Origin: Magnetospirillum sp. | GTDB lineage: Bacteria > Pseudomonadota > Alphaproteobacteria > Rhodospirillales > Magnetospirillaceae | Reading direction: 5' to 3' | Assembly: GCA_024707145.1 (NCBI GenBank) | Contig: JANQAI010000005.1 | Coordinates: 310,001-374,000 of the forward strand | DNA: 64,000 nt | Shown: positions 45,364 through 54,553 of the stretch, piece by piece | Position numbering within the stretch: the stretch's first letter is position 1 | Layout of the letters: the number at the start of each line of letters is the position of its first letter | Translations under genes and position numbers: made by a program | The notes under the pieces: generated by a model | Told to the model about the DNA's origin: nothing | The model's input: the letters and a program-made list of their open reading frames with translations, nothing else | The model's database searches: none

Positions 45364-47466
45364 ATGCCCGACCGCATTCCCCCTTCGCGCCGCCCGTCGC
45401 TGTCGCTTGAGATCGACCCCACCGACCGCCTGATGCCCAGCGGCGGTGGCGAATCACCGCGCGCCGAGGGCGGGCGTTCGGCGCGGCCGCGTACGGCCAA
45501 GGCGCCGAAACCGCCCCGGCCGCCCAAGCCGCCGCGCAAGAAGAAGTCCGGCGGCGGGCGCAGCTGGGGCAAGCGGCTGGCGCTGTGGGGCCTGACGCTC
45601 GCCATCTGGTGCGGCATCGGCCTGGCCGGCGTGGTGGCCTATTACGCCGTCGACCTGCCCGACATCGACAAGATGACCGCCACCACGCGGCGGCCCAGCG
45701 TGGTGTTCGTCTCGGCCGAGGGCGAGACCTTCGCCGCCTACGGCGACATCTACGGCCAGCCCCTGGACCTGTCCGAGATGGCCCCCGTCATCCCCCAGGC
45801 GGTGATGGCCACCGAGGACCGCCGCTTCTACAGCCATTTCGGCCTGGACGTCTGGGGCCTGGCCCGTGCGATGGTGACCAACCTGCGCGCCGGCCACGTG
45901 GTGCAAGGCGGCTCGACCATCACCCAGCAGCTGGCCAAGAACCTGTTCCTCAAGCCCGAGCGCACGCTCAAGCGCAAGGTGCAGGAACTGCTGATGGCCC
46001 TGTGGCTGGAACGCCGCTTCACCAAGGACCAATTGCTTACCCTCTATCTCAACCGGGTCTATCTCGGTTCCGGAACGTTCGGCGTGGACGCGGCGGCCAA
46101 GCGCTATTTCGAGGTTTCCGCCCGCAACGCCAACCTGTACCAGGCCGCCGTCATCGCCGGCCTGCTGAAGGCGCCCAGCCGCTACAGCCCGCTGAACGAC
46201 CCCGAGGCCAGCCACAAGCGCACCGTCGAGGTGCTGCAGAACATGGTGGAGGCCGGCTATATCGACCAGAAGACCGCCGATTACGCCGCGCTGACCGGCG
46301 CCGCCCAGATGACCCGGCGCCCGGTGCCGGCGGGCCGCTATTTCGCCGACTGGATCATGTCCCACCTGGACGAGATGGGCGAGGTCCAGGGTAAGGACAT
46401 CGTCGTGCGCACCACCCTCGACATGGGCCTGCAGCGCAAGGCCGAGGCCGAGCTCAAGGCCATGCTGAACGCCCAGGGGGCCAAGTCGCAGGTGTCCCAG
46501 GGCGCGGTGGTGGTGATGAGCCCCGACGGCGCCGTGCGCGCCCTGGTGGGCGGCAAGGACTACGACGACAGCCAGTTCAACCGCGCCAGCCAGGGGCTGC
46601 GCCAGCCCGGCTCGTCGTTCAAGCCCTTCGTCTACCTGGCCGCCATGGAAAAGGGCTTCCAGCCCAACGACGTGTTCGACGACGCGCCGGTGAAGCTGGG
46701 CAACTGGTCGCCAGGCAATTACAACGGCCGATTCGAGGGACCGGTGTCCCTGCGCCATGCCTTCGCCAATTCAACCAACACGGTGGCGGTGCGTCTGATC
46801 GAGGAGGTGGGGCCGCCCCGCGTCATCGCGTTGGCCCACAAGATGGGCATCACCTCGGAATTGCGGAACGACGCCTCGCTGGCACTGGGCACCTCCGAGG
46901 CCAGCCTGCTGGAGCTGACCACCGCCTATGCCCCCTTCGCCAACGGCGGCGAGGGCGTCACCGCCTACGGCGTGGAAAGCATCACCGATCCCCAGGGCAA
47001 GATGCTGTGGCGCCGCCAGGGCGGCGGCTTCGGCCCGGTCATGTCGCAGCACGCCCTGGCCTACATGCACGAGCTGATGCAGGCGGTGATCACCGAGGGC
47101 ACCGGCAAGGCGGCCCGGCTGGACCGCCCGGCCGCCGGCAAGTCGGGCACCACCCAGGATTACCGTGACGCCTGGTTCCTGGGCTACACCGCCGATTACG
47201 TCACCGGCGTGTGGCTGGGCAACGATGACCAGCGCCACGAGATGAAGAAGGTCACCGGCGGCGGCCTGCCCGCCCAGCTGTGGAAGTCCGTCATGGTGGC
47301 CGCCCACAAGGGCCTGCCGGTGCACCCGCTGCCCACCCCCGACCTGTCGCCGCCGCCCATGGCGGGCGACGGCCCCGGCAGCCTGATCCCCGAAGCGGCC
47401 GGCGAGGCGGTGCGTTCGGTGGGCAATGCGCTCGACAACCTGATCAACAGCATCTTCGGGCGCTGA
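45364..47466 (+). CDS. PBP1A-family bifunctional peptidoglycan synthase
   Basis: About 700 residues. A basic, Pro/Lys-rich cytoplasmic tail, one membrane helix (LALWGLTLAIWCGIGLAGVV), a GT51 glycosyltransferase domain (AVMATEDRRFYSHFGLDVWG, QGGSTITQQLAKNLFL, LNRVYLGSGTFGVDAAAKRY) and a transpeptidase domain with SSFK (PGSSFKPFVYLAA), SxN (FANSTN) and KSGTT. It polymerises and cross-links murein, and its activator family (LpoA/LppC) is at 3623. Start could also be 45349. Confidence 0.93.
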   Translation: MPDRIPPSRRPSLSLEIDPTDRLMPSGGGESPRAEGGRSARPRTAKAPKPPRPPKPPRKKKSGGGRSWGKRLALWGLTLAIWCGIGLAGVVAYYAVDLPDIDKMTATTRRPSVVFVSAEGETFAAYGDIYGQPLDLSEMAPVIPQAVMATEDRRFYSHFGLDVWGLARAMVTNLRAGHVVQGGSTITQQLAKNLFLKPERTLKRKVQELLMALWLERRFTKDQLLTLYLNRVYLGSGTFGVDAAAKRYFEVSARNANLYQAAVIAGLLKAPSRYSPLNDPEASHKRTVEVLQNMVEAGYIDQKTADYAALTGAAQMTRRPVPAGRYFADWIMSHLDEMGEVQGKDIVVRTTLDMGLQRKAEAELKAMLNAQGAKSQVSQGAVVVMSPDGAVRALVGGKDYDDSQFNRASQGLRQPGSSFKPFVYLAAMEKGFQPNDVFDDAPVKLGNWSPGNYNGRFEGPVSLRHAFANSTNTVAVRLIEEVGPPRVIALAHKMGITSELRNDASLALGTSEASLLELTTAYAPFANGGEGVTAYGVESITDPQGKMLWRRQGGGFGPVMSQHALAYMHELMQAVITEGTGKAARLDRPAAGKSGTTQDYRDAWFLGYTADYVTGVWLGNDDQRHEMKKVTGGGLPAQLWKSVMVAAHKGLPVHPLPTPDLSPPPMAGDGPGSLIPEAAGEAVRSVGNALDNLINSIFGR

Positions 47467-47468
47467 TC

Positions 47469-48242
47469 GTGCCGGTGTTCTTCCTGCGCAAGCTGACGGG
47501 CGACCATCGCACCTGCGAGGGCAACCGGCGTCTGGGCCTGTCGCTGGCCTTCGTTGCCGGTGCCATGAACGCCGGCGGCTTCATGGCGGTGGACCAGTAC
47601 ACCTCGCACATGACCGGCGTGGTCTCGTCCATCGCCGATGCGCTTGCCATCCACAGCCTGACGGCGGTGCTGACCGGCATCGGCTCGGTGGCGTCCTTCG
47701 TGGCCGGCGCCGCCTATTCAGCCATCCTGATCAACTGGGGACGCCACCACCGCACCCATTCGCGCTACGCCTACCCGCTGCTGTGGGAGGCCGCGCTGCT
47801 GCTGGTGTTCGGCCTGATGGGCGGCACGCTGGAGCTGAAAAGCGGCTTCGTGCCCATCACGGTGATGCTGCTGTGCTTCCTGATGGGGCTGCAGAACGCC
47901 ATCATCACGAAGATCTCCAACGCCGAGATCCGCACCACGCACATGACCGGCATCATCACCGATATCGGCATCGAGCTGGGCAAGGCGGTCTATGTGAATT
48001 CCCAGCAGGCCTCGCCCCATTACCAGCCGGTGCACGCCAATTTGCGCCGGCTGGCCCTGCTGCTGGGGTTGCTCTCGGCCTTCTTCGTCGGCGGCATCGC
48101 CGGGGCGCTGGGCTTCAAATACGTGGGCTACGCCTCGACCCTGCCGCTGGCCGGGCTGCTGACGGTGCTGGCGATGGTTCCGCTGGTGGACGACGTGCGC
48201 ACCCGCACCCGCCTGCTGCTGCACTACCGGCGGCGGGGATAA
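47469..48242 (+). CDS. DUF1275 (YoaK) family membrane protein
   Basis: 257 residues with about six membrane helices: LSLAFVAGAMNAGGFMAVDQ, YTSHMTGVVSSIADALAIHS, VTVMLLCFLMGLQNAIITKI-like and TTHMTGIITDIGIELGKAVY. Two copies of the THMTG motif mark the DUF1275 repeat. Function unknown. GTG 47469 lies 2 bases after the PBP stop, so it is probably co-transcribed. Confidence 0.88.
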   Translation: MPVFFLRKLTGDHRTCEGNRRLGLSLAFVAGAMNAGGFMAVDQYTSHMTGVVSSIADALAIHSLTAVLTGIGSVASFVAGAAYSAILINWGRHHRTHSRYAYPLLWEAALLLVFGLMGGTLELKSGFVPITVMLLCFLMGLQNAIITKISNAEIRTTHMTGIITDIGIELGKAVYVNSQQASPHYQPVHANLRRLALLLGLLSAFFVGGIAGALGFKYVGYASTLPLAGLLTVLAMVPLVDDVRTRTRLLLHYRRRG

Positions 48243-48277
48243 AGGATATACGAATGCCCGCCGGGGCGGGCCGTGTC

Positions 48278-48970
48278 CTAGAGGGCGAAGCGGTGCAGTC
48301 CCGGCCCGTGGGCCCTGAGCCAGCGCCTGGGCGCGCGGACGTCGCCCGCCAGCCGCTCCACCACCGCCCAGAAGGCGGGGGAATGGTTCATCTCCACCAG
48401 ATGGGCGACCTCGTGGGCGACCACGTAGTCCAGCACCCCTTCGGGGGCCAGCACCAGGCGCCAGGAAAAGGCCAGGTCGCCCGCCGACGAGCAGCTGCCC
48501 CAGCGTGAGCGGGTGTCCTTGACGGTGATGCGGCCGGGCTTGCGTTCCAGCCGCGCCGCCATGTCGTGGGCGCGGGGAACGATCAGCCGCTTGGCCTCGG
48601 CCTTGAGGAAATCGCCGACCCGCCGGCCCACATGCTCGGGCAGGCCGGAGACCAGGATGGCGCCGTCCTCGACCCAGACGCCGCGCCGCGCCCCGGGGGC
48701 GTGGCGGATGGCGTGGGACACCCCCAGCAGCGGCACCCGGGCGCCGTCGGCCAGCGCCACCTTGCCGGGCAGCCGGGCCAGCCTCTCGGCCAGCCAGACC
48801 CGGTGGGCCAGCAGGAAACGCTCGCCCTCGGCCAGCCGGGCCTTGGCCGGCAGCATGAGTACGGGCCCGCGCACCGGGTCGATGCGCAGCGAGATGCGCC
48901 GGGCCAGGGCCGAGCGCTTTACTGTTACGATTGCGGAATGGCCGCCCAGGTCGAGGGTGATGGCTTCCAT
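48278..48970 (-). CDS. YgjP-like M48-type metallopeptidase
   Basis: 230 residues. RKPGRITVKDTRSRWGSCSS followed by LVLAPEGVLDYVVAHEVAHL and EMNHSPAFWAVVERL give the HEVAH zinc motif and third ligand of the YgjP/SprT-like DUF45 family. The N-terminal half (VTVKRSALARRISLRIDPVR) is also family-typical. Cytosolic; substrate unknown. Confidence 0.9.
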   Translation of the reverse strand: MEAITLDLGGHSAIVTVKRSALARRISLRIDPVRGPVLMLPAKARLAEGERFLLAHRVWLAERLARLPGKVALADGARVPLLGVSHAIRHAPGARRGVWVEDGAILVSGLPEHVGRRVGDFLKAEAKRLIVPRAHDMAARLERKPGRITVKDTRSRWGSCSSAGDLAFSWRLVLAPEGVLDYVVAHEVAHLVEMNHSPAFWAVVERLAGDVRAPRRWLRAHGPGLHRFAL

Positions 48971-48972
48971 TC

Positions 48973-49107
48973 AGCCCTCTCCCGCCTGGCGGGAGAGGGA
49001 GGGGCCCACGCAGTGGGAGGGTGAGGGAGCCAAGAAGCACCGAGTCTCCGGCTCCCTCACCCGGCCTTCGGCCACCCTCTCCCGCTTGCGGGAGAGGGGA
49101 TCAGGGC
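48973..49107. repeat. Head-to-head pair of G/C hairpin elements
   Basis: The first copy (48973-49032) has CCCTCTCCCGC-CTG-GCGGGAGAGGG, then GGGCCCACGCAGTGGGAGGG. The second (49050-49107) is in the opposite direction and has CCCGGCC-TTC-GGCC, then CCCTCTCCCGC-TT-GCGGGAGAGGG. GAGGGAGCC and GGCTCCCTC-type outer ends pair, so the whole 135 bases can fold on itself. It lies between two minus-strand genes. Confidence 0.85.
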
Positions 49108-49569
49108 TCACTCCGCCCATGTGACGATATGATGGTCCAGCGGGCCGGCGCGGTTTTCCGCCACCACCCGGCCGCGCACCGAGATGCCGGCCTCGTGCAC
49201 CGTGTTGGGGTCGCCCGACACCAGCGGGTGCCACCATTCCAGGTCCTTGCCCTCGGCCAGCAGGCGGTAGGCGCAGGTACGCGGCAGCCAGTGCAGTTCG
49301 GGCACCGCGTCGGCGCTCAGCTGGACGCAATCGGGCACATAATCACGCCGGTGCTCGTAGTCCTTGCACTGGCAGGTGCCCAGGTTGAGCATCCGGCAGG
49401 CCACGTTGGTATAGGCGATCTCGCCGCTGTCCTCGTCCTCCAGCTTGTGCAGGCAGCACTTGCCGCAGCCGTCACACAGGCTCTCCCACTCCTGCCTGTT
49501 CATGGCGTGCATGGGCTTCGTCCGCCAGAACGGTAAGCTTGTCGTGAGAACGGATGAACTCTCGGACAT
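49108..49569 (-). CDS. YcgN family (UPF0260) cysteine-cluster protein
   Basis: 153 residues. [60 protein letters not shown] and [20 protein letters not shown] match the UPF0260/YkgJ-type Cys-rich family, thought to bind a metal or Fe-S cluster. I keep the start at 49569 because the conserved PFWR-K motif lies upstream of the internal methionines. This makes it overlap the end of phaZ by 98 bases. Confidence 0.9.
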   Translation of the reverse strand: MSESSSVLTTSLPFWRTKPMHAMNRQEWESLCDGCGKCCLHKLEDEDSGEIAYTNVACRMLNLGTCQCKDYEHRRDYVPDCVQLSADAVPELHWLPRTCAYRLLAEGKDLEWWHPLVSGDPNTVHEAGISVRGRVVAENRAGPLDHHIVTWAE

Positions 49570-50755
49570 GGGGGTAGATTTCCTCGCGCCAGCGGCGGCC
49601 GTTGAAGACGCCGTAATGGCCGACCTTGGGCGCCAGCAGGTGCTTGCGCATGTCCTGCGGCAGGTTGGCGCACATGCGGTGCGCCGCCTCGGTCTGGCCG
49701 ACGCCGGTAATATCGTCCTTTTCCCCCTCGATCGTCATCAACGCCGTGTGACGAATGAGGGAGGGATCGACCTTGCGGCCGCGGCTGGTCATACTGCCCT
49801 CGGGCAGGTGGTGCTCGATGAACACCGTCTTCAGGGTCTGCAGGTAGTACTCGGCGGGCAGGTCCATCACCGCCAGGTACTCGTCGTAGAACTCGCGGTG
49901 CTTCTCGGCCGAGTCGCCGTCGCCGCGCACCATGTTGTGGAACAGCTTCAGGTGCTCGCCCACGTGGCGCTCGGGGTTCAGGCTCATGAAGCCCTGCAGC
50001 TGCAGGAAGCCGGGATAGACCCGCCGGCCGCGCCCCTCGTGCACGTAGGGAACGGTCTGGATGACGTGGCTCTCGAACCACGACAGCGGCTTCTCGGTGG
50101 CCACCTGGTTGACCTTGGTGGGGTTGATGCGGGTGTCCATGGGGCCGCCCATCAGCACCATGGAGCTGGGTTGGCGGGGATCGCCGTCGGCGGCCATCAG
50201 CGACACCGCCGCCATCACCGGGATGGAGGGCTGGCAGACGGCCAGCACGTGGGTGTCGGCGCCCAGGAAGTGCAGCAGCTCGATGATGGTCTCGATGTAG
50301 TCGTCCAGGGTGAATTCCCCGTCCGACAGCGGCACGTCGCGGGCGTCCACCCAGTCGGTGATGTAGACGTCATGGTCGGGCAGCAGGGTCTCGACGGTGC
50401 CGCGCAGCAGGGTGGCGTAATGGCCCGACATGGGCGCCACCACGAGCACGCGGGGATCGCGGCGGTCGGTCTGGCGCTGGAAGTGCAGCAGGTCGCAGAA
50501 CGGCTTCTCGTAGACCACCACCTCGCGCACCGGCACGTCGACGCCGTCGATGCGGGTGGTGGGCAGGCCGAATTGCGGCTTGGCGTAGCGCCGGGTAGTG
50601 CGCTCCACCAGCTCGGCCCCGGCGGCGATGGCCCGGCCCATGGTGGTGTAGGCCACCGGTATCCACGGATGGCTGAAGGTGGTGCGCACCGCTTCGGCCC
50701 ACAGGCGGGTGGGGCCGAGCACGGCGTGCTGGAACTCATGCAGATGATAGAGCAT
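49472..50755 (-). CDS. phaZ: Intracellular polyhydroxyalkanoate depolymerase
   Basis: 427 residues of the alphaproteobacterial intracellular PhaZ family, which mobilises stored PHA granules. [20 protein letters not shown] at the N-terminus, [60 protein letters not shown] (Cys nucleophile in lipase-box position) and [19 protein letters not shown] are family features. The gene has its own long upstream region. Confidence 0.95.
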   Translation of the reverse strand: MLYHLHEFQHAVLGPTRLWAEAVRTTFSHPWIPVAYTTMGRAIAAGAELVERTTRRYAKPQFGLPTTRIDGVDVPVREVVVYEKPFCDLLHFQRQTDRRDPRVLVVAPMSGHYATLLRGTVETLLPDHDVYITDWVDARDVPLSDGEFTLDDYIETIIELLHFLGADTHVLAVCQPSIPVMAAVSLMAADGDPRQPSSMVLMGGPMDTRINPTKVNQVATEKPLSWFESHVIQTVPYVHEGRGRRVYPGFLQLQGFMSLNPERHVGEHLKLFHNMVRGDGDSAEKHREFYDEYLAVMDLPAEYYLQTLKTVFIEHHLPEGSMTSRGRKVDPSLIRHTALMTIEGEKDDITGVGQTEAAHRMCANLPQDMRKHLLAPKVGHYGVFNGRRWREEIYPHVREFIRSHDKLTVLADEAHARHEQAGVGEPV

Positions 50756-50995
50756 CGAATCCGGTCCCTTCCCAGGCGTGGCTATCGGATAGTTTTGTTA
50801 CCCAAAAGTGACAGGCCTTGGCAATAAAATTATTATCTAAAGGGATATTCCCAAGGCATTATTGTTGCGTTCCGCGCTGTCTTGCAATGCGGAAGGCATA
50901 GGCTAAAAGGTAGGGGTTAAAAGGGGCTGAACGATGCTGCGCCGCAACAAGATCATGTGGCGGCTGTCCTGGAGCCGAGCTGTTGTCATCGCGCT
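50756..50995. promoter_or_regulatory. AT-rich region upstream of phaZ
   Basis: 240 bases, unusually AT-rich in the middle (50822-50870) for this window. On the minus strand TTGCCA and GTAACA are 17 bases apart, a weak sigma-70-like pair for phaZ. A 21-codon open frame (50934-50999) with an AGGGG site also exists but has no other support. No structural RNA recognised. Confidence 0.4.
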
Positions 50996-52309
50996 CTAGC
51001 GGCGGTCGATCAGGTGGATGAACGACGCCATCACCGATCCCTGCCGCAGGCCCGCCTGTCCCAGGTCGGTGCCGGCGGCGTCGGCCACGGCGAACAGGGA
51101 CTCGCCCGCCTGGGTGTCCACCGTGGCGTAGTGGAATTCGTGGCCGCGATACAGGTCGCCTGCCGTACCCAGCGGCGAGTCCGCCAGCAGCCGGGCCTGG
51201 CGGTAGCCCAGATGCAGCTTGCGGCGGGCGAAGCTGGTTTCCAGTTCCAGCAGACCGGCCATGGCGTGGCGATGACCGTCGGCATCGGTCAGGCCGCGCC
51301 CCAGCACCATGTAGCCGCCGCACTCGCCGAAGATGGGCGTGCCGGCGGCGGCGGCGGTGTGCAGGCCGCCGAGGAAGCGGCCATTGGCGGCCAGCCGGCC
51401 GGCATGCAGCTCGGGATAGCCGCCGGGCAGGTAGATGGCGTCGCCCTGCGGCGCCTCGTCGGCCAGGGGCGAGAAGGCGGCGATCTCGGCGCCGGTCCGG
51501 CGCCAGCCTTCCAGCACGGCGGGATAGGCGAAGGCGAAGGCCTCGTCGCGGGCCACGGCGATGCGTTGGCCCAGGGGCGGCAGCAACGGCCGGGGAGCCC
51601 CGGCCAGCGACGCCGGCCGGGCCAGCGCCAGCAGCCGCTCGACTGCCAGATTATCGGCTATCGCCCGGGCGGCGGCGGCCAGGAAGGCGGCCAGGTCGGG
51701 ATGCTCGCAGGCCTGCACCAGGCCGAGATGGCGGTTGGGCACCGCCAATTCCTCCAGCCGGGGCAGGAAGCCCAGGATCTCCACCTCGGGGCAGGCGCGC
51801 GCGCAGGCCTCGGCGATCATGCGCTTGTGCTTGTCGCCGGCGACCCGGTTGAAGATGACGCCGGCCACGGCCACGCCCGGGCGGAAGCGGGCGAAGCCCT
51901 GCAGCACCGCCGCCGCCGAGCCGGTCATGCCGCGCCCGTCCACCACCAGGACCACCGGCCAGCCGGTCAGCGCGGCGATATCGGCGGTGGTGCCCGGCCG
52001 CTCGCCCGCGGGCACGTCGGCGCCGTCGAACAGGCCCATCACCCCTTCGCACACCACCACGTCCACACCCGCCGACAGCTCGTCCACCAGGGCGTGCAAG
52101 CAGGCCTCGCGCATGGCCCAGCCGTCCAGGTTGAGGCAGGGACGGCCGGTGGCGGCGGCGTGGAAGGCGGGATCGATGTAGTCGGGGCCGACCTTGGCCG
52201 AGGCCACCGCCAGCCCGCGCCCGGCCAGATGGGCCAGCAGGCCCAGGGTCATCAGGGTCTTGCCGCTGCCCGAGGCGGGCGCGGCCAGAACCAAGCCGGG
52301 CGCCACCAT
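50996..52309 (-). CDS. cobB: Cobyrinic/hydrogenobyrinic acid a,c-diamide synthase
   Basis: 437 residues. Glutamine- and ATP-dependent amidation of the a and c side chains. The P-loop region LVLAAPASGSGKTLMTLGLL, KVGPDYIDPAFHAAATGRPC, CEGVMGLFDGADVP and the glutaminase-like C-terminal domain (GGYPELHAGRLAANG, IFGECGGYMVLGRGLTDADG, GHEFHYATVD) are diagnostic. It lies with sco1, a copper-motif membrane gene and cobA on the minus strand, apart from the main cob run. Confidence 0.95.
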   Translation of the reverse strand: MVAPGLVLAAPASGSGKTLMTLGLLAHLAGRGLAVASAKVGPDYIDPAFHAAATGRPCLNLDGWAMREACLHALVDELSAGVDVVVCEGVMGLFDGADVPAGERPGTTADIAALTGWPVVLVVDGRGMTGSAAAVLQGFARFRPGVAVAGVIFNRVAGDKHKRMIAEACARACPEVEILGFLPRLEELAVPNRHLGLVQACEHPDLAAFLAAAARAIADNLAVERLLALARPASLAGAPRPLLPPLGQRIAVARDEAFAFAYPAVLEGWRRTGAEIAAFSPLADEAPQGDAIYLPGGYPELHAGRLAANGRFLGGLHTAAAAGTPIFGECGGYMVLGRGLTDADGHRHAMAGLLELETSFARRKLHLGYRQARLLADSPLGTAGDLYRGHEFHYATVDTQAGESLFAVADAAGTDLGQAGLRQGSVMASFIHLIDRR

Positions 52310-52310
52310 G

Positions 52311-52907
52311 CTACTTGAGCGTCTTCTTCAACGCCGCGGCCAGGTCGTCGGCGGTGGTGCCATGGGGGAAGTGCGAGACGAAGCGGCCGTCCGGCCCCAC
52401 CAGGTACAGGATGGAGGAATGGTCCACGGTGTAGGACGAATCGTCGGCACCCTTGGCGCGGGCGGCATAGACCTTGTAGGCCTTGCTGACGGCGGCCACC
52501 TGTTCCTCGCTGCCGGTCAGGCCCACCATCCTGGGATGGAAGGCGGCGGCGTAGTCCTTCATCACCGCCGGCGTGTCGCGGGCGGGGTCGACGCTGATGA
52601 ACACCGGCACCAGCTTGTCCAGTTCGGCTGGGGCCAGCTTGTCCATGGCGCCGGCCACCACCGACAACGAGGTGGGGCAGACGTCGGGGCAGAAGGTATA
52701 GCCGAAATAGATCAGCATCCACTTGCCGCGGAAATCCTTGTCGGTGACGGTGCGGCCGTCGCCGTCCACCAGGGTGAAGGGTCCGCCGATGGCGGCCGAG
52801 GCGGCATGGTCGGAGCCCGACCACACCATCAGGCGCGAGCCGATGGCCAGCGCCGCCACGACCAGCACGGCCAGCAGGGCGACAAGCGAGGTGCGGCTTT
52901 TCTTCAC
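52311..52907 (-). CDS. SCO1/SenC family copper chaperone
   Basis: 198 residues. A signal-anchor helix (LVALLAVLVVAALAIGS) and a thioredoxin-like domain with FGYTFCPDVCPTSLSVV (CxxxC copper site) and the distant His in YTVDHSSILYLVGPDGRFV. SCO proteins deliver copper to the CuA or CuB site of cytochrome oxidases. GTG 52907 is the start, with AAAGGA upstream. Neighbouring membrane protein with HCxGMCG supports a copper role. Confidence 0.93.
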   Translation of the reverse strand: MKKSRTSLVALLAVLVVAALAIGSRLMVWSGSDHAASAAIGGPFTLVDGDGRTVTDKDFRGKWMLIYFGYTFCPDVCPTSLSVVAGAMDKLAPAELDKLVPVFISVDPARDTPAVMKDYAAAFHPRMVGLTGSEEQVAAVSKAYKVYAARAKGADDSSYTVDHSSILYLVGPDGRFVSHFPHGTTADDLAAALKKTLK

Positions 52908-52918
52908 GTCGGCAGTCC

Positions 52919-52963
52919 TTTCAGGTTCGGGCCTTTCAGGTTCAGGCCTTTCAGGTTCAGGCC
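52919..52963. repeat. Three tandem 15-base repeats before sco1
   Basis: TTTCAGGTTCGGGCC once and TTTCAGGTTCAGGCC twice, in register. Read on the coding strand each unit gives CCTGAAAGG-like sequence, so three Shine-Dalgarno-like AAAGG sites and several TGA stops are lined up before sco1. The last unit overlaps the stop codon of the upstream membrane-protein gene. Confidence 0.88.
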
Positions 52964-53709
52964 ACGAGGCGCCAGGCCATGAAGCCCAGCATGCCGGCAT
53001 TGACCGCCAGCAGCAGCGGCGCCCACCGCAGCATGGGGGTGCGCCAGCGGGAAACGGCGAAATGGCCGATGGCCCCCACCGCCACCAGGGCCGGGGCGGT
53101 GCCGGCGGCGAAGGCCAGCATGCCGAAGGCGCCGGCCAGCGGATCGCCGGTGGCCGCCGCCGCCGCCAGGGCGGCATAGAGCAGGCCGCAGGGGATGAAG
53201 CCCAGCGCCACGCCCAGCCCCCAGCCCTTGATGCCGGTGGGCGAGGCGAACAGCGGCCGGGCCCAGGCGCCCATGGTGCGGCTCCACCAGCTTTCGCCGC
53301 CGCCGCCCAGCAGCGCCTTCAGGCGCGGCACCGCCATGCCCAGCAGGAAGACGGCCGCCAGCGCCAGCAGCGCGGCGGCGAGGAAGCGGAAGCCGCCCCA
53401 GCCGGCCAGGGTGCCGGCGGCCAGCCCGCCCACCGCGCCCAGGGCGGCGTAGGTGGTGGCGCGGCCCAGGTGATAGGGCAGCAAGGCGGCGCCGGACAGC
53501 CGGCGCCATTCGCTCATCCGCGCCACCGGAATGCGCTCCAGCCGCGCCGCCACCTGGCTCAGCACGAACGGGCCGCACATGCCGGTGCAGTGGGATGCCG
53601 AGCCGATCAGCCCGGTGACGAACAGGCTGGTCAGCAGGCCGCCATTGTCGGCCACGGTGACGCGGCAGACGGCAAGGCCGGCGGAGAGGGAGGCGAGCAG
53701 GGAATCCAT
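52957..53709 (-). CDS. TauE/SafE (UreH-like) membrane protein with HCxGMCG motif
   Basis: 250 residues and about six helices. FVTGLIGSASHCTGMCGPFV carries the metal-type motif, followed by YHLGRATTYAALGAVGGLAA, KGWGLGVALGFIPCGLLYAA and FAAGTAPALVAVGAI. The family is annotated as sulfite exporter TauE/SafE-like or DsbD-like; members with HCxGMCG beside SCO or cco genes are linked to copper handling for oxidase assembly. That role is inferred from the motif and from sco1 next door. Confidence 0.85.
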   Translation of the reverse strand: MDSLLASLSAGLAVCRVTVADNGGLLTSLFVTGLIGSASHCTGMCGPFVLSQVAARLERIPVARMSEWRRLSGAALLPYHLGRATTYAALGAVGGLAAGTLAGWGGFRFLAAALLALAAVFLLGMAVPRLKALLGGGGESWWSRTMGAWARPLFASPTGIKGWGLGVALGFIPCGLLYAALAAAAATGDPLAGAFGMLAFAAGTAPALVAVGAIGHFAVSRWRTPMLRWAPLLLAVNAGMLGFMAWRLVA

Positions 53710-53731
53710 GACGGCGCCAGAATATCCGCTT

Positions 53732-54504
53732 TCACTCCGGGGTCCACCACGACAATTGTCGGCGCAACGCCACCACGCCGCCCACCACCAGCATGGCCGG
53801 CGGCTCCATCGGATGGACGGCGACGTCGGCGACGATGGCGCCCAGCGTGCTTTCCAGCACGGACTGGCGCGGGGTCGAGGCGCGCGAGACGATGGCTACC
53901 GGCTCGTCCGGCCGGCGGCCGGCGGCCAGCAGGCGGGCCACCACCTTGTCCAGCTGGCGCAGCGCCATGTAGAAGACCAGCACCTCTGCCCCGCGCGCCA
54001 GTCCGTCCCAGTCGAAGCCGGCCGGCACGTCGCCGTCCTGGCCGTGGCCGGTGACGAAGGCGATGGAGGAATTGCAGTCGCGCGCCGTGGTGGGAATGCC
54101 GGCATAGGCCAGCCCCCCACCGCCGCCGTCACCCCCGGCACCACGCGGAAGGGGATGCCGGCCTCGGCCAGGGCCAGGGCCTCCTCGGCGCCGCGGCCGA
54201 AGACGAAGGGGTCGCCGCCCTTCAGCCGCAGTACCCGCTTGCCGGCGCGGGCCAGGTCCAGCAGCCGGGCGGTGATGGCGCTCTGCTGCGGGCTGGCGTG
54301 GCCGCCGCGCTTGCCCATGGCCTCGATGGTGGCGTCCGGGCGGGCCATGGCGACGATGCGCGGGTCCACCAGGGCGTCGTGCACCACATGGTCGGCCGCC
54401 TTCAGGGCGTGCAGCGCCAGCAGGGTCAGCAGGCCGGGGTCGCCGGGGCCGGCCCCCACCAGCCAGACGCTGCCGGGGGCGAAATCGGGAAGCTTGGTAT
54501 CCAT
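53732..54504 (-). CDS. cobA: Uroporphyrinogen-III C-methyltransferase, frameshifted
   Basis: Makes precorrin-2 by methylating C2 and C7 of uroporphyrinogen III, the branch point to cobalamin and siroheme. [78 protein letters not shown] and PGVTAAVGG are in one frame. [20 protein letters not shown] and the C-terminal part ending SWWTPE are in the next. One G is missing in a G run near 54112. Corrected length about 257 residues. Unlike CysG it has no siroheme oxidase/chelatase domain. Confidence 0.92.
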
Positions 54505-54553
54505 CCCCCGGACTATAGGGGATTTGCCGCCGCCGCTCCAGGCGGCGCGCAGA

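Noticed and set aside
50934..50999. A 21-codon open frame (MLRRNKIMWRLSWSRAVVIAL) with a possible ribosome-binding site
   Set aside because: It is too short to judge, overlaps the end of cobB, and has no recognisable partner or attenuator-like codon run.
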